DNA of 43,572 bases from Microgenomates bacterium OLB22 (GCA_001567515.1 LLEV01000009.1:1-43572); one strand, 5' to 3'. Counted from the stretch's first letter, positions 18,013 through 26,406 are shown. The notes: generated from the letters alone by a model not told the origin. Program-made: numbers and translations.

Positions 18013-18261
18013 GTGGAGATAACTATCCTTGTTCTTGGCGTGTTCTATCTAGCATCACAAAATGTTAAATTAATAGAGTTTGCAGCGATAATCCCTTTTG
18101 GGCTTTTCGGCGCGTTCTTTATAGGTGTTTTGGTAGGTGATATCTACGTATTTATCTTTTATCCTGAGCTACGCTGGGCCTGGCCATTTGGCAATCCGTT
18201 TGTCCCCCCGGGGGCGAAGAATATTGTCCCGAGGGCTGTTCCCCCCAACGTGATGAAGTGA
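18013..18261 (+). CDS. Small membrane protein (82 aa), in frame with upstream peptide
   Basis: Two hydrophobic segments (about residues 4-14 and 21-45), then an aromatic/Pro-rich tail. GTG start directly after the TGA at 18010-18012, in the same reading frame as the 21-aa peptide. It lacks its own Shine-Dalgarno, so it relies on termination-reinitiation or on read-through. A terminator follows 10 nt after the stop, so the coding end is well defined. No family recognised. Confidence 0.55.
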   Translation: MEITILVLGVFYLASQNVKLIEFAAIIPFGLFGAFFIGVLVGDIYVFIFYPELRWAWPFGNPFVPPGAKNIVPRAVPPNVMK

Positions 18262-18270
18262 TGTCATGTT

Positions 18271-18301
18271 CCCGACGTCGATTGCGGTCGGGGATTTTTT
18301 T
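18271..18301 (+). terminator. Intrinsic terminator after the small membrane protein gene
   Basis: Stem CCCGAC/GTCGGG (18271-18276 with 18287-18292), then a run of seven T at 18295-18301. Confidence 0.8.
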
Positions 18302-18305
18302 GCCT

Positions 18306-18333
18306 AAAAAAAAGCCACCGCTTTACGCGGTGG
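18306..18333 (-). terminator. Intrinsic terminator for the minus-strand gene 18354-18746
   Basis: Stem CCACCGC/GCGGTGG (18315-18321 with 18327-18333), 5-nt loop. On the minus strand it is followed by eight T (18313-18306). Confidence 0.85.
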
Positions 18334-18353
18334 TGAACATATGTCCGAATAGC

Positions 18354-18746
18354 CTATCGTGCTCGTTCGAGCGTCCGTAGGCGCCGTTCGATCTCAGCGG
18401 AGCGAATTTCATCAACCAAAAGCAGGGCGGTGATAGCCCTATTCATATCCACTGATGAGGTGAAATTGTCTACGATAATACTCACCAAAGCACTTCTGGC
18501 GTCAGCTCGCTCAATCGGGGATGAGGCGGCATAGGTGAGTACTGCCTCAGCCAGGGGTCCACCCAGCTGGGGGATCAATTGCTCCAATAGTTCAGGATAA
18601 AAACCGCTTGTAGAGGATCGTGTCCCAAGAAGAGCATCAAGCCCTTGCTTCTTGAGACGTTGTCCAGTATCGCTCTTTGCAAATTCTGCCCATGCGTGTT
18701 TTGCTACTAAACTAAGTAGCGCCTTGACATCTTCTCGTGTTCCCAC
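18354..18746 (-). CDS. Small hypothetical helical protein (130 aa)
   Basis: Soluble and mostly alpha-helical (Leu/Ala/Glu/Arg-rich), with no family I recognise. The GTG at 18746 is the in-frame start, but an AAGGAG site is ideally placed for the ATG at 18750, which is one base out of frame; one extra G in a GGG run would explain this, so the true start is probably that ATG. Downstream of the 144-aa gene by about 12 nt and probably co-transcribed. It ends before a clear terminator. Confidence 0.65.
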   Translation of the reverse strand: MGTREDVKALLSLVAKHAWAEFAKSDTGQRLKKQGLDALLGTRSSTSGFYPELLEQLIPQLGGPLAEAVLTYAASSPIERADARSALVSIIVDNFTSSVDMNRAITALLLVDEIRSAEIERRLRTLERAR

Positions 18747-18761
18747 CCATTACTCCTTCTG

Positions 18762-19196
18762 CTAGACTCCCAAATGGCTGGTAAAGCTGATTAGGCTGAC
18801 CGGATGATCTTTTCCATGTTGAGCGATCGCACGCAGCAACTCTTGGGAAAGTGCAAACATATATCTAGATCTTACTTGCCCGTCAAATCCCTTGTTATCA
18901 AGGTCAGTGAGCATTGTAGAAAATCTCAGCAGCCCCGTGGATCGATCCTTCTGTGGGCAGTGAACGTAGTCTAGTACTGCTACGAGCTCCTCAAGGGTAA
19001 GATTGGTGAGATGCAAGTCGAAGAAACTCAGGATTGTCTCCCTTCTTCGTTGTACATCTCTAATCCTGTATTCGATGAGTTCTTCATATTCCCAGTCTAA
19101 AAGAGCTTGCCTCTTTGGATACTTTTGTCGAAAGACTGCTGGATCTGTGATCAGATTATGCCTGTCCCAGAAACTCTCAAGCGTACCGATGCTCAT
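18762..19196 (-). CDS. Hypothetical protein (144 aa)
   Basis: Soluble helical protein with many charged residues and an HCPQKD loop; no recognised family. ATG at 19196 is preceded by a GGAGA-type Shine-Dalgarno and, further up, by the extended -10 TGA-TATAAT (19237-19232), giving a leader of about 30 nt. First gene of a two-gene unit with the 130-aa protein. Confidence 0.65.
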   Translation of the reverse strand: MSIGTLESFWDRHNLITDPAVFRQKYPKRQALLDWEYEELIEYRIRDVQRRRETILSFFDLHLTNLTLEELVAVLDYVHCPQKDRSTGLLRFSTMLTDLDNKGFDGQVRSRYMFALSQELLRAIAQHGKDHPVSLISFTSHLGV

Positions 19197-19231
19197 TATC
19201 CATCTCCGTGTGTGTAAACGTACGTGTCGGT

Positions 19232-19240
19232 ATTATATCA
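19232..19240 (-). promoter_or_regulatory. Extended -10 promoter of the 144-aa/130-aa unit
   Basis: TGA-TATAAT on the minus strand, about 36 nt before the ATG. An example of a leadered promoter with the Shine-Dalgarno inside the leader. Confidence 0.55.
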
Positions 19241-19305
19241 CAAGACCCATAAGAGCATATTTATTCACATACCCTAATATCTAAGCACGAAATCCTAAAC
19301 GATAC

Positions 19306-19348
19306 TTTTTGTACACTGAGGAGGTGTGCTAAGTAGACACCTAGGGAG
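19306..19348. repeat. Dispersed 43-bp hairpin repeat, copy A
   Basis: Shares TTTTGTACAC, GGAGGTGT and TAGACACCTAGGGA in the same order and spacing with 26248-26290. AGGTGT and ACACCT form a stem. Both copies lie 25-180 nt downstream of a CCTAATATCTAA word. Confidence 0.7.
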
Positions 19349-19420
19349 ACTATCTTATCCCTGGTCTTTTATACCACTCACTTCCATAAATTAAGACTTG
19401 TTCTCTGCATTTTTATCCTC

Positions 19421-19426
19421 TACACT
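19421..19426 (+). promoter_or_regulatory. Candidate -10 element of the aminotransferase gene
   Basis: TACACT with TTGTTC 17 nt upstream (19398-19403). The RNA would start about 19433, next to the GTG at 19437. Confidence 0.4.
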
Positions 19427-19436
19427 CACGGGTATC

Positions 19437-20646
19437 GTGTTGTCGAAGATTGCCCGTACCATACCCGCCTCTCCAATTCGTAAACTTGTCCCTCTTGCGC
19501 AACAGGCAAAAGATAAGGGGACTCGAGTCTATCATCTCAATATCGGTGATCCCGACATCGAGACACCACCGGTCATGCTCGAGACTTTGCGTACGTGGGA
19601 GAGCAATCCTATTGGTTATGCTAATTCCCAAGGCGATACCAATCTCCTTGGAGCTCTACTGAGCTACTATCATGGGCTAGGCTTTGATGACCTGACCATT
19701 GCCAATCTACAAGTGACCATAGGAGGATCAGAGGGGATACTCTGGACATTTCTGACTATATGCGATCCAGGTGATCAGGTTGTGACCTTTGAGCCTTTCT
19801 ATACTAATTACGCATCACTTGCTATCATGGCGGGGACATCCCTCAGGGCTGTGCCCACCTCCATAGATCAAGGGTTCCATCTACCGGAAAGAGCTGTGAT
19901 CGAAGCTGCTATCACAGGTAAGACTAAGGCCATCTTGTTGTGTAATCCTTCTAATCCCACGGGCACTGTATACAGTAGAGAAGAGCTCGAGATGTTGGTC
20001 TATATTGCCAAAGAGCATGACTTATTCTTAGTTGCAGATGAAGTCTATCGTGAGTTTGTCTATGATGGTCGAGAGGCGATCTCATTGCTGACTTTTGAAA
20101 AAGAATTGCCGGGAAAAATCATCATCATAGACAGTCTTTCTAAGCGGTATAGCCTGTGCGGAGCACGCTTGGGCTGTCTTATATCTCTGAATGTAGACTT
20201 CATGGCTGCTTGTCTTCGTTTCGGACAAGCGCGACTTTCGGCGGGTTTGATCGATCAACAGCTTGCGGCTGCCTTGACAAAAAGTGCCGCAGGACTATTT
20301 TGATAAAGTCCTCAAAGAATACGACGAGCGAAAGACTGTCCTAGTAGAGGGTTTAAGAAGTATTGATGGAGTTATTTGCTCGGAGCCAGAAGGGGCCTTT
20401 TATGTCATCGCTCAGCTTCCTGTTGACGATGCGGAGGATTTTGCAAAGTGGCTTCTCACTGATTTTCAAGATGATGGGGAGACTGTGATGATTGCCCCAG
20501 CAGCCGGGTTTTACAGTACACCGGGCATGGGTCAGTCTCAAGTGCGGATCGCCTATGTGTTAAAGAAGGAGTCTCTTGAGCGTTGCGTGAAACTGTTAAA
20601 GAAGGCTTTAGAACAATACAAAGATAGAATGTGCATTATTAATTGA
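19437..20646 (+). CDS. Class I PLP-dependent aminotransferase (AspC-like), one frameshift
   Basis: Fold-type I aminotransferase, likely acting on aspartate, aromatic or alanine-type substrates. Motifs: LNIGDPDIETPP near the start, CNPSNPTGTVYSREEL (PLP-binding Asn), VADEVYREFVYDG (Asp/Tyr contacts) and DSLSKRYSLCGARLG with the Schiff-base Lys. The frame breaks at the A5 run 20279-20283; removing one A joins ALTK to VPQDYF and gives 402 aa, the usual length. The start is a GTG at 19437 or TTG at 19440, placed by the -10 at 19421. ppsA starts 12 nt after the stop and is probably in the same operon. Confidence 0.88.
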
Positions 20647-20657
20647 TTTATTCATCT

Positions 20658-23003
20658 ATGAAGCAAAAACATGTGGTTTGGTTTGAAGATATTACAAAGA
20701 GAGACATCCCCACTGTGGGGGGAAAGGGAGCGAATCTCGGGGAAATGCTCAATGCCAAGTTCCCGGTGCCTTATGGATTTGTAGTGACTGCCCAGAGCTA
20801 TTTTGATTTTATCAGAGAGCAAAAGCTTGAGTTACCGATGAGGCAGATACTGCGCAATGTTGATCATGAAAACGCCAAAATGCTTGAAGAAGCAGGAGCC
20901 AAGATGCGAGTCCTGATACTAAAAGCAAAGATGCCTGCCAGCATTGATAAGGAGATTCGAGCTACATATTCAGGCCTCATGTCACGTCAGCAGAAGGTCT
21001 TCAAGTCTTTGGGTCTGAGTACAGGACAGGCCAAGGAGAAGACTAGCGCTCCACTCGTTGCCGTTCGTTCATCTGCTACGGCCGAAGATTTGCCCGATGC
21101 CTCATTTGCAGGGCAGCAGGAGACATATCTGAATATCCAAGGCGCAGACGCGTTAGTCAAAGCGGTACAGGCTTGTTGGGCATCTCTCTTCACCGATCGA
21201 GCTATCTACTATCGCCAACAAAAAGGGTTTGACCATACTCGAGTGGGCCTTGCAGCAGTAGTACAGCTCATGGTCCAGTCTGACTCCTCAGGTGTGGCAT
21301 TTAGTATAGACCCGGTGACAAACGATAGAGACAAGATAACGATAGAAGCCATCTTCGGGCTCGGAGAGTACATAGTCCAAGGAGCTGTTACTCCCGATCA
21401 CTACGAGGTAGACAAGAAGAAGCTGCAAATAGAAGTAAAACAGGTAAAGCGGCAAGAGCTAGCGTTGGTCCGCCAACAGAAAGGTTCAAAGGTTACCAAT
21501 GTTGATAAGAAGTTCTCGATTAAAGAAGGGTCTATACAGAAGATCACCGACGAACAAATAGTCTCGGTAGCCACACTAGTAAGGAACATTGAGAAACACT
21601 ACAAAGTCCCTCAAGATATTGAGTGGGCAGTTGAGGCGGGGCAGGTATACATCGTCCAGTCTCGTCCCATCACAACAGTCGATAACTCTCTTTTGGGTAA
21701 AGCGACTATTGATCACCCAGCTTTGTCTCTCGTTGGGCCGGAAAGTGAGCTACTTCTTCGCTGTGATCCTGCCTCACCTGGAGTTGCTATCGGTACACCC
21801 CGTGTCCTCTCATCACCTAAGGAAAACGACAAAGTGAAGCCGGGAGATATCCTTGTTGCAGCCTACACAAGCCCGGACTATGTGCCCGCTATGAAACGTG
21901 CCGTGGCAATCGTCACTGAGATGGGTGGGCGCACCTCTCATGCCGCTATCGTCTCTCGTGAGCTGGGGATTCCGGCAATAGTAGGAGCAGCTGGAGCGAC
22001 CAGGCTTCTAAAAGGCCTGAAGACCATCACGGTAAACGGGTCTCGTGGAGAGGTTTTCAAAGGTGAAGCCTATGACGCTAAGCAGATGAAGACGCTCCAG
22101 TCAGCCACACTCAAGGCAGCAAAGATCAAAACAAAGACAAAGATATACGTCAATCTGGCCCAGCCAGAGTCGGCAGATCGTGTGGCTAAGATGAATGTTG
22201 ATGGTATTGGGCTCCTACGGGCCGAGTTTATCGTTGCCCATATCGGTATACATCCAAAGCTGGCGATCCACCAGGGCAAGCAGAAGCACTATATACGTGA
22301 GCTAGCCAAAAAGCTCATCATGTTCGTCAAGCCTTTTGGCGATCGACCGGTAGTGTATCGTGCCACTGATTTCCGTACGAATGAATACAGACACCTTGAA
22401 GGAGGGGAGACCTATGAGCCACATGAGGAGAATCCTATGATAGGGTATCGAGGTGCTTCGCGATACATCAAAGATGAGGATGTTTTTGCCATGGAGATAG
22501 AGGCTATAAAGCAAGTGCGCAAGCAGTACAAAAATCTCCATCTCATGATCCCCTTTGTCCGTATCCCTGAGGAGATACGGCAGATTCGCCAATTACTGCG
22601 AGATAATAGTTTGGCGCAGTCCAAAGAGTTTAAACTCTGGATGATGGTAGAGGTTCCCTCATCGGCTATCATGGTCGAGGAGTTTATCAAAGAAGGGATC
22701 GATGGTATCTCCATCGGGACCAACGATCTGACTATGCTCTTGCTGGGAGTTGATAGAGATAATCAGGAGATAGCTTACATCTATGATGAGCGCCGCTCTG
22801 TAGTCTTGTGGGCGCTCAAGAGGGTCATCGATGCGGGGAAAAAGCACGGGATCACCGTATCTATCTGTGGTCAGGCACCATCCGACCATCCTGAGCTAGC
22901 GGCAAAGCTGGTCAAATGGGGCATCACCAGCCTCTCTGTAACCCCAGACATGCTTGATAAAACCAGACTCATGGTGTCGGAGATAGAGAAAGGGAAGAAG
23001 TAG
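20658..23003 (+). CDS. ppsA: Phosphoenolpyruvate synthase
   Basis: Makes PEP from pyruvate and ATP, with AMP and phosphate as products. 781 aa from the ATG at 20658; an in-frame TTG at 20643 overlaps the previous stop and is less likely. Domains in order: N-terminal PPDK/PEP-synthase ATP-grasp domain (GGKGANLGEML; VRSSATAEDLPDASFAGQQE; PDHYEVDKKK), the swivelling phosphohistidine domain (TEMGGRTSHAAIVSRELG, catalytic His), and the C-terminal PEP/pyruvate TIM barrel (GLLRAEFIV; MMVEVPSSAIM; ISIGTNDLTMLLLGVDRDN; SICGQAPSDHPE with the catalytic Cys). All catalytic residues are present. Follows the aminotransferase; together they connect amino acids, pyruvate and PEP. Confidence 0.95.
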   Translation: MKQKHVVWFEDITKRDIPTVGGKGANLGEMLNAKFPVPYGFVVTAQSYFDFIREQKLELPMRQILRNVDHENAKMLEEAGAKMRVLILKAKMPASIDKEIRATYSGLMSRQQKVFKSLGLSTGQAKEKTSAPLVAVRSSATAEDLPDASFAGQQETYLNIQGADALVKAVQACWASLFTDRAIYYRQQKGFDHTRVGLAAVVQLMVQSDSSGVAFSIDPVTNDRDKITIEAIFGLGEYIVQGAVTPDHYEVDKKKLQIEVKQVKRQELALVRQQKGSKVTNVDKKFSIKEGSIQKITDEQIVSVATLVRNIEKHYKVPQDIEWAVEAGQVYIVQSRPITTVDNSLLGKATIDHPALSLVGPESELLLRCDPASPGVAIGTPRVLSSPKENDKVKPGDILVAAYTSPDYVPAMKRAVAIVTEMGGRTSHAAIVSRELGIPAIVGAAGATRLLKGLKTITVNGSRGEVFKGEAYDAKQMKTLQSATLKAAKIKTKTKIYVNLAQPESADRVAKMNVDGIGLLRAEFIVAHIGIHPKLAIHQGKQKHYIRELAKKLIMFVKPFGDRPVVYRATDFRTNEYRHLEGGETYEPHEENPMIGYRGASRYIKDEDVFAMEIEAIKQVRKQYKNLHLMIPFVRIPEEIRQIRQLLRDNSLAQSKEFKLWMMVEVPSSAIMVEEFIKEGIDGISIGTNDLTMLLLGVDRDNQEIAYIYDERRSVVLWALKRVIDAGKKHGITVSICGQAPSDHPELAAKLVKWGITSLSVTPDMLDKTRLMVSEIEKGKK

Positions 23004-23106
23004 AGATGAGTGTTTATCAACGTTCATTGAATGTTCATTTTTCCAGTGATCCTTCAATGGCATATTGATTATTGATAATTGAATCTTATTCTCATTCCTC
23101 CTATGT

Positions 23107-23112
23107 TATACT
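23107..23112 (+). promoter_or_regulatory. Extended -10 promoter of the 73-aa gene
   Basis: TGT-TATACT, about 36 nt before the ATG at 23149, so the RNA carries a leader with AAGGAGGT. Confidence 0.55.
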
Positions 23113-23148
23113 ATAAGCGCGTTACGCACCTTTAAGAAGGAGGTCTTT

Positions 23149-23370
23149 ATGGAGCTCACTAGTGAATGGCTCGAATCATATCTTGCAGCGAACCCTGATG
23201 AGCGTGCTACTATGCGCCAATTTGCGCAGGGTGTAGGAGTCCCTGGTATCGCCTTGTCCTTCCTTGATCTGATTATTCACTATGAAGGGCGGATAAAAGA
23301 ACTTGAAAAGCAAGTAGAGGTATTGCGGCGTTGGGTTTGGAGGCATCAGATAAAGATCGATCGTTTTTAG
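23149..23370 (+). CDS. Small helical protein with C-terminal coiled coil (73 aa)
   Basis: Begins after a near-perfect AAGGAGGT. The first half is helical with an MRQFAQGVGVPG turn; the second half is a heptad-like segment (IIHYEGRIKELEKQVEVLRRWVW), probably a dimerising coiled coil. The 84-aa gene that follows 53 nt later has a related layout (LEGRINQVEHLIRDLDRR at its end), so the two may form a heteromer or be diverged paralogues. No DNA-binding motif is clear and I recognise no family. Confidence 0.65.
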   Translation: MELTSEWLESYLAANPDERATMRQFAQGVGVPGIALSFLDLIIHYEGRIKELEKQVEVLRRWVWRHQIKIDRF

Positions 23371-23422
23371 GCACGTAGCTAGGTGGGTAACTATCTAGTT
23401 ACAAAACAGAAAGGAAGAGGCC

Positions 23423-23677
23423 ATGAGCGCACTTGTTCGTGATATGCTCAATCTCTATGTCAACACTCGTAGTAGCGAACGGCGAGCCGAACTAAGAGAT
23501 TCACTTGCTCGGGAGCTACTATTGGTTTTTCGTGGAGGTACAGACTATGAAGCACAAGAAGCTATCTTGGGTTTTCTTGATGCGTTCAACACTCTTGAGG
23601 GGCGAATCAATCAGGTTGAGCATTTGATTCGAGACCTTGATCGTCGCACCCGTAAGGATGTTTTTATTGGTGGCTAA
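23423..23677 (+). CDS. Small helical protein with C-terminal coiled coil (84 aa)
   Basis: Helical throughout, with a short coiled-coil-like C-terminus (TLEGRINQVEHLIRDLD). An AAAGGAAGAGG site precedes the ATG. Second gene of a two-gene unit with the 73-aa protein; a terminator follows 15 nt after the stop. The similar EGRIxxxE segment in both proteins suggests a shared interaction surface. Function unknown. Confidence 0.65.
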   Translation: MSALVRDMLNLYVNTRSSERRAELRDSLARELLLVFRGGTDYEAQEAILGFLDAFNTLEGRINQVEHLIRDLDRRTRKDVFIGG

Positions 23678-23691
23678 CATGTGGCAGTAAC

Positions 23692-23712
23692 CCCGCCTCG
23701 GCGGGTTTTTTT
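23692..23712 (+). terminator. Intrinsic terminator after the 84-aa gene
   Basis: CCCGCC/GGCGGG (23692-23697 with 23700-23705) and seven T. Confidence 0.88.
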
Positions 23713-23732
23713 GCCAATTTTATCTCATAATA

Positions 23733-23761
23733 TTGCTTTTCCAACGTATTCTTGGTATACT
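23733..23761 (+). promoter_or_regulatory. Promoter of the secreted 394-aa protein gene
   Basis: TTGCTT (23733-23738), 17-nt spacer, TATACT (23756-23761). The leader is about 42 nt and contains GGAG 6 nt before the ATG. Confidence 0.6.
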
Positions 23762-23809
23762 CTGATCCTGTTTGCAGTAGCAGACAGCTTCGTACCAAAG
23801 GAGAACAGC

Positions 23810-24994
23810 ATGCTCAAGCGCGCACTTTACAGTTTTGTTCTGGCGCTCTTTGTTTTTCATTATACGGCAAATACTGTATATGCTCAGATCATGCCGAAGT
23901 GTCCAGGTGTAGATGGGGATGATCCTGGTGAGATGCGGATCGAGTCCGATGGCACAATGTTGCTGGGAGCCTCTGGGGTGCTCCAGCTATGGGATGTGAC
24001 GAAGCAAACGCCAGAGTTGAGCGAGTTGATCCTCACCCGAGGAACACCCGATCAGGTTCGGCGGATGTATAGTCGCCTCAATGATTTTGATGCATTTGCC
24101 TATCCTCACTATTGGTTCATCCCCAGTAATAATATGGCCAATGCTTTTTCATCGATCGCCCGCAGAGACGATCCAGCAAAGCCTTGGGATATCTGGCATG
24201 CCGGTCGTCCGGCAGAGGGTACCGAAGACACGACTCCCTTTGACAGAGAAGCGATAGATGACCGCTATTCTGTTGTAGCTGCCCATGATTCATTGTGGAT
24301 TCAGATGGCCGAATATAGGAAATGGTTGTTGGGAGAGATTGACTTTGTGTACCGAACGTATCGTATTACGGCAGAGGATAATGTCCCTGTGGATCCAAGA
24401 TTTTCCAATCACTGGGTCGATATCGCTCTTCGTGGTACGACACTTTACGCAGTACGATTGTTTGGTGGGGTGTGGAAGTTCGATCTGAGCAAGAGTCCTT
24501 ATATGGATACAGGGAATCTTATTGGAGAACTCGAGACCCCCAAAAAGGGAAACCTTATCCGCCATATTTCGTTTGATGATGGATTCATGTTCTTACATGA
24601 TGCGGGGGCTAATGGAACAGCCACCCCTGGGTATCTCATGGACGACAATGACAACTTCATCCGGGAGATCCCCAATGGATGGGGATCGATCGCTCGTGGA
24701 CGGACTATCGTTACATCGGGCTATAGTGCAGGCGTATTTCGCACCAATCTCGACTCCGGGGTCATTACGAGACTGATCTTGGGGGAAGGTGTGAAGGCAT
24801 ACAACATTGCAGAGTATGACGACAGATACTACGTTGGTACCAATATGCTGGGAGTGCTCATTTTTGATGATGACCATTCTCGGCCGATTGGTCAACTGTG
24901 TCCCTGGGCACCGCGATACCGAGCGCATCTCCCGGCGTCGGGAGATGTTCACCAGACTCCGGAATGGACAGAGCCCGCTCTGCCCCTTAAGTAG
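23810..24994 (+). CDS. Secreted protein, possibly beta-propeller-like (394 aa)
   Basis: I start at the ATG at 23810, which has a GGAG site and a full signal peptide (Lys/Arg, hydrophobic core, VYA-Q cleavage near residue 25); the frame is open further up but contains no better start. The mature protein consists of repeated short beta-rich stretches with GxxLYAVRLFGGVWKFDL, GFMFLHDAG, RYYVGTNMLGVLIFDD, which looks like WD/LVIVD-type propeller blades, each reporting and then resetting. Asp-rich; I see no catalytic motif. Its own promoter and terminator make it a single-gene unit. Exported, probably at the surface or free. Confidence 0.7.
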   Translation: MLKRALYSFVLALFVFHYTANTVYAQIMPKCPGVDGDDPGEMRIESDGTMLLGASGVLQLWDVTKQTPELSELILTRGTPDQVRRMYSRLNDFDAFAYPHYWFIPSNNMANAFSSIARRDDPAKPWDIWHAGRPAEGTEDTTPFDREAIDDRYSVVAAHDSLWIQMAEYRKWLLGEIDFVYRTYRITAEDNVPVDPRFSNHWVDIALRGTTLYAVRLFGGVWKFDLSKSPYMDTGNLIGELETPKKGNLIRHISFDDGFMFLHDAGANGTATPGYLMDDNDNFIREIPNGWGSIARGRTIVTSGYSAGVFRTNLDSGVITRLILGEGVKAYNIAEYDDRYYVGTNMLGVLIFDDDHSRPIGQLCPWAPRYRAHLPASGDVHQTPEWTEPALPLK

Positions 24995-25004
24995 TTGAAA
25001 GTAA

Positions 25005-25031
25005 CCCCGCCAAGGCGGGGCTTTTTTTTTT
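25005..25031 (+). terminator. Intrinsic terminator after the secreted 394-aa gene
   Basis: CCCCGCC/GGCGGGG with a 2-nt loop, then ten T (25022-25031). Confidence 0.9.
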
Positions 25032-25035
25032 GGGC

Positions 25036-25062
25036 AAAAAAACCCCCTCTGCATGAGAGGGG
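25036..25062 (-). terminator. Intrinsic terminator for the minus-strand gene 25064-25552
   Basis: CCCCTCT/AGAGGGG (25044-25050 with 25056-25062), 5-nt loop, seven T on the minus strand. It sits back-to-back with the preceding plus-strand terminator. Confidence 0.87.
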
Positions 25063-25063
25063 A

Positions 25064-25552
25064 CTAATAACTCAGGGTAGTGGTGTCTTCGTTGTCAAAA
25101 AACCACAGTAAAACATTAAAACTCTTAATGAAGTTTGCCGTACGCATGCGATCGTTGTAGTGCTCAACGGCGTCTCGTAGTCCCACAGAGCGACCCTGCC
25201 TCACAACATCATGCTTAAAGTAGCAGTGCCGACGATAAGACAAGTCATCAAGGATGTCCTGCATACTTTCATACTTTACCTCGGGCCTGCATTCTGCATA
25301 GATATCTATCTTCTGATCCGGTGCTGCTAGGACTTCCCTAAGTGGGATAAGCAACCCAGCATCATGAAGGGCATCCATTTCTGATCTCATTGCCGGTACA
25401 ATTACATCGGAGCCACTGTGTATTGTGCCCTTGTAAGCTAACATCGATAGCAGACAAAAGAACAGATAGAGAAATGGAGCAGCAATCCAAAACGTGCTTG
25501 TATCAGAACCAGTACTAAGGGTAGCATCTCCCGGGATTGTCTCAACAGTCAT
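25064..25552 (-). CDS. Single-TM hypothetical protein (162 aa)
   Basis: I use the ATG at 25552, which has an AAGGAG site, not the upstream ATG at 25603 that lies inside the preceding gene. One membrane helix at about residues 21-41 (FWIAAPFLYLFFCLL), then a charged helical domain with Cys and several Tyr/His. No family recognised. Follows the 142-aa gene by 13 nt in a two-gene unit, with a terminator at the end. Confidence 0.65.
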   Translation of the reverse strand: MTVETIPGDATLSTGSDTSTFWIAAPFLYLFFCLLSMLAYKGTIHSGSDVIVPAMRSEMDALHDAGLLIPLREVLAAPDQKIDIYAECRPEVKYESMQDILDDLSYRRHCYFKHDVVRQGRSVGLRDAVEHYNDRMRTANFIKSFNVLLWFFDNEDTTTLSY

Positions 25553-25565
25553 GACTTTCTCCTTG

Positions 25566-25994
25566 TTAGCTCGTGACCATTTTCTGGTTCGTGACGAGGT
25601 CATATGCCTGCGCCAGTGTCAGCTTTTGGTAGTATCGGTCAAGTAGTCTCTGCATAGCTTGATTTCCCGTGGCATTGATATACAGCTCGGTCCCTATGAG
25701 AAAAAAGAGGCAATGGTCGTAGCGCCATGCGGCGCACACTGCCTCAACAGGTGTCACTACATGAGGTATGCACTGTGCCTCAAAGTAGCCATCTGTATAG
25801 TGTTGAAAGCCGATGGCGACATCTGATGTCCCAAAGATCGCCCTGATAAAGGTGAGAACGGGTTCACGACATACTGCGAAGACGGTCAGTGCTTTGTACC
25901 AAGCCTTCTGGCTTTGCACAACTTCAGACCGTGCGAAGATTTCAGAGATCCTATAGATGATCAGATTTTCGGCGATATTGGAACGAGTTCCCAT
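25566..25994 (-). CDS. Hypothetical protein (142 aa)
   Basis: ATG at 25994 follows AGGAGG at a good distance; the upstream ATG at 26054 precedes the promoter and is rejected. A mixed alpha/beta protein with scattered hydrophobic segments and four Cys; no family recognised. First gene of the unit ending at 25064. The TGC-TATACT promoter (26031-26026) gives a leader of about 25 nt. Confidence 0.65.
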   Translation of the reverse strand: MGTRSNIAENLIIYRISEIFARSEVVQSQKAWYKALTVFAVCREPVLTFIRAIFGTSDVAIGFQHYTDGYFEAQCIPHVVTPVEAVCAAWRYDHCLFFLIGTELYINATGNQAMQRLLDRYYQKLTLAQAYDLVTNQKMVTS

Positions 25995-26025
25995 GTGAGC
26001 TCCTCCTGTAAATGTGCTGACCGAT

Positions 26026-26034
26026 AGTATAGCA
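26026..26034 (-). promoter_or_regulatory. Extended -10 promoter of the 142-aa/162-aa unit
   Basis: TGC-TATACT on the minus strand, 31 nt before the ATG at 25994. Confidence 0.55.
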
Positions 26035-26214
26035 GATTGATAAGGAAAATGCATAAGCCCTAATTCCTAATATCTAAACTCTAAACAATACCTAATATCG
26101 AAGAATCCGCCAGCTGGCGGATCAAAACCTAAGGGCTGTCATCTCTGGTCGTTGGCCAGAGGGATCCATGCGGTTTCGGTCTGGCACTATTTCTTGTCTT
26201 GTAGATTACATGGC

Positions 26215-26245
26215 CTGGATTCCAGCCTTCGCTGGAATGACAAAG
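26215..26245. repeat. REP-like 31-bp repeat, copy 1
   Basis: Contains the inverted repeat ATTCCAGC/GCTGGAAT around CTTC, then GACAAAG; identical over 31 bp to 37495-37525. Confidence 0.8.
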
Positions 26246-26247
26246 AG

Positions 26248-26290
26248 TATTTTGTACACCTGGGAGGTGTGGCGAATAGACACCTAGGGA
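26248..26290. repeat. Dispersed 43-bp hairpin repeat, copy B
   Basis: Matches 19306-19348 in three conserved blocks, including TAGACACCTAGGGA; AGGTGT and ACACCT pair. Confidence 0.7.
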
Positions 26291-26350
26291 AATAATAGGA
26301 ATGGGATCCAGGCTTTGCCGTTGCCTTTAGAGATTTGTAAACTGTGACGT

Positions 26351-26388
26351 AAAAAAAGCCCCTCACCGCGTCAAATGCGGTTGAGGGG
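26351..26388 (-). terminator. Intrinsic terminator downstream of the 70-aa genes
   Basis: An 11-bp stem with one bulge (26359-26369 with 26377-26388), followed on the minus strand by seven T (26357-26351). About 100 nt after the stop at 26485. Confidence 0.8.
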
Positions 26389-26406
26389 GAATAGTCATTT
26401 AGCGCA

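Larger units (their letters stand above)
26055..26350. other. Long spacer made of dispersed repeats
   Basis: No gene seen. It holds CCTAATATC-type words (26066-26105), a short CCGCCAGCTGGCGG palindrome near 26107, the 31-bp REP-like unit at 26215-26245 and copy B of the 43-bp hairpin repeat at 26248-26290. Confidence 0.6.

Noticed and set aside
21401..22889. Minus-strand open frames inside ppsA
   Set aside because: ppsA is intact with all catalytic motifs; the antisense frames follow from its codon usage.
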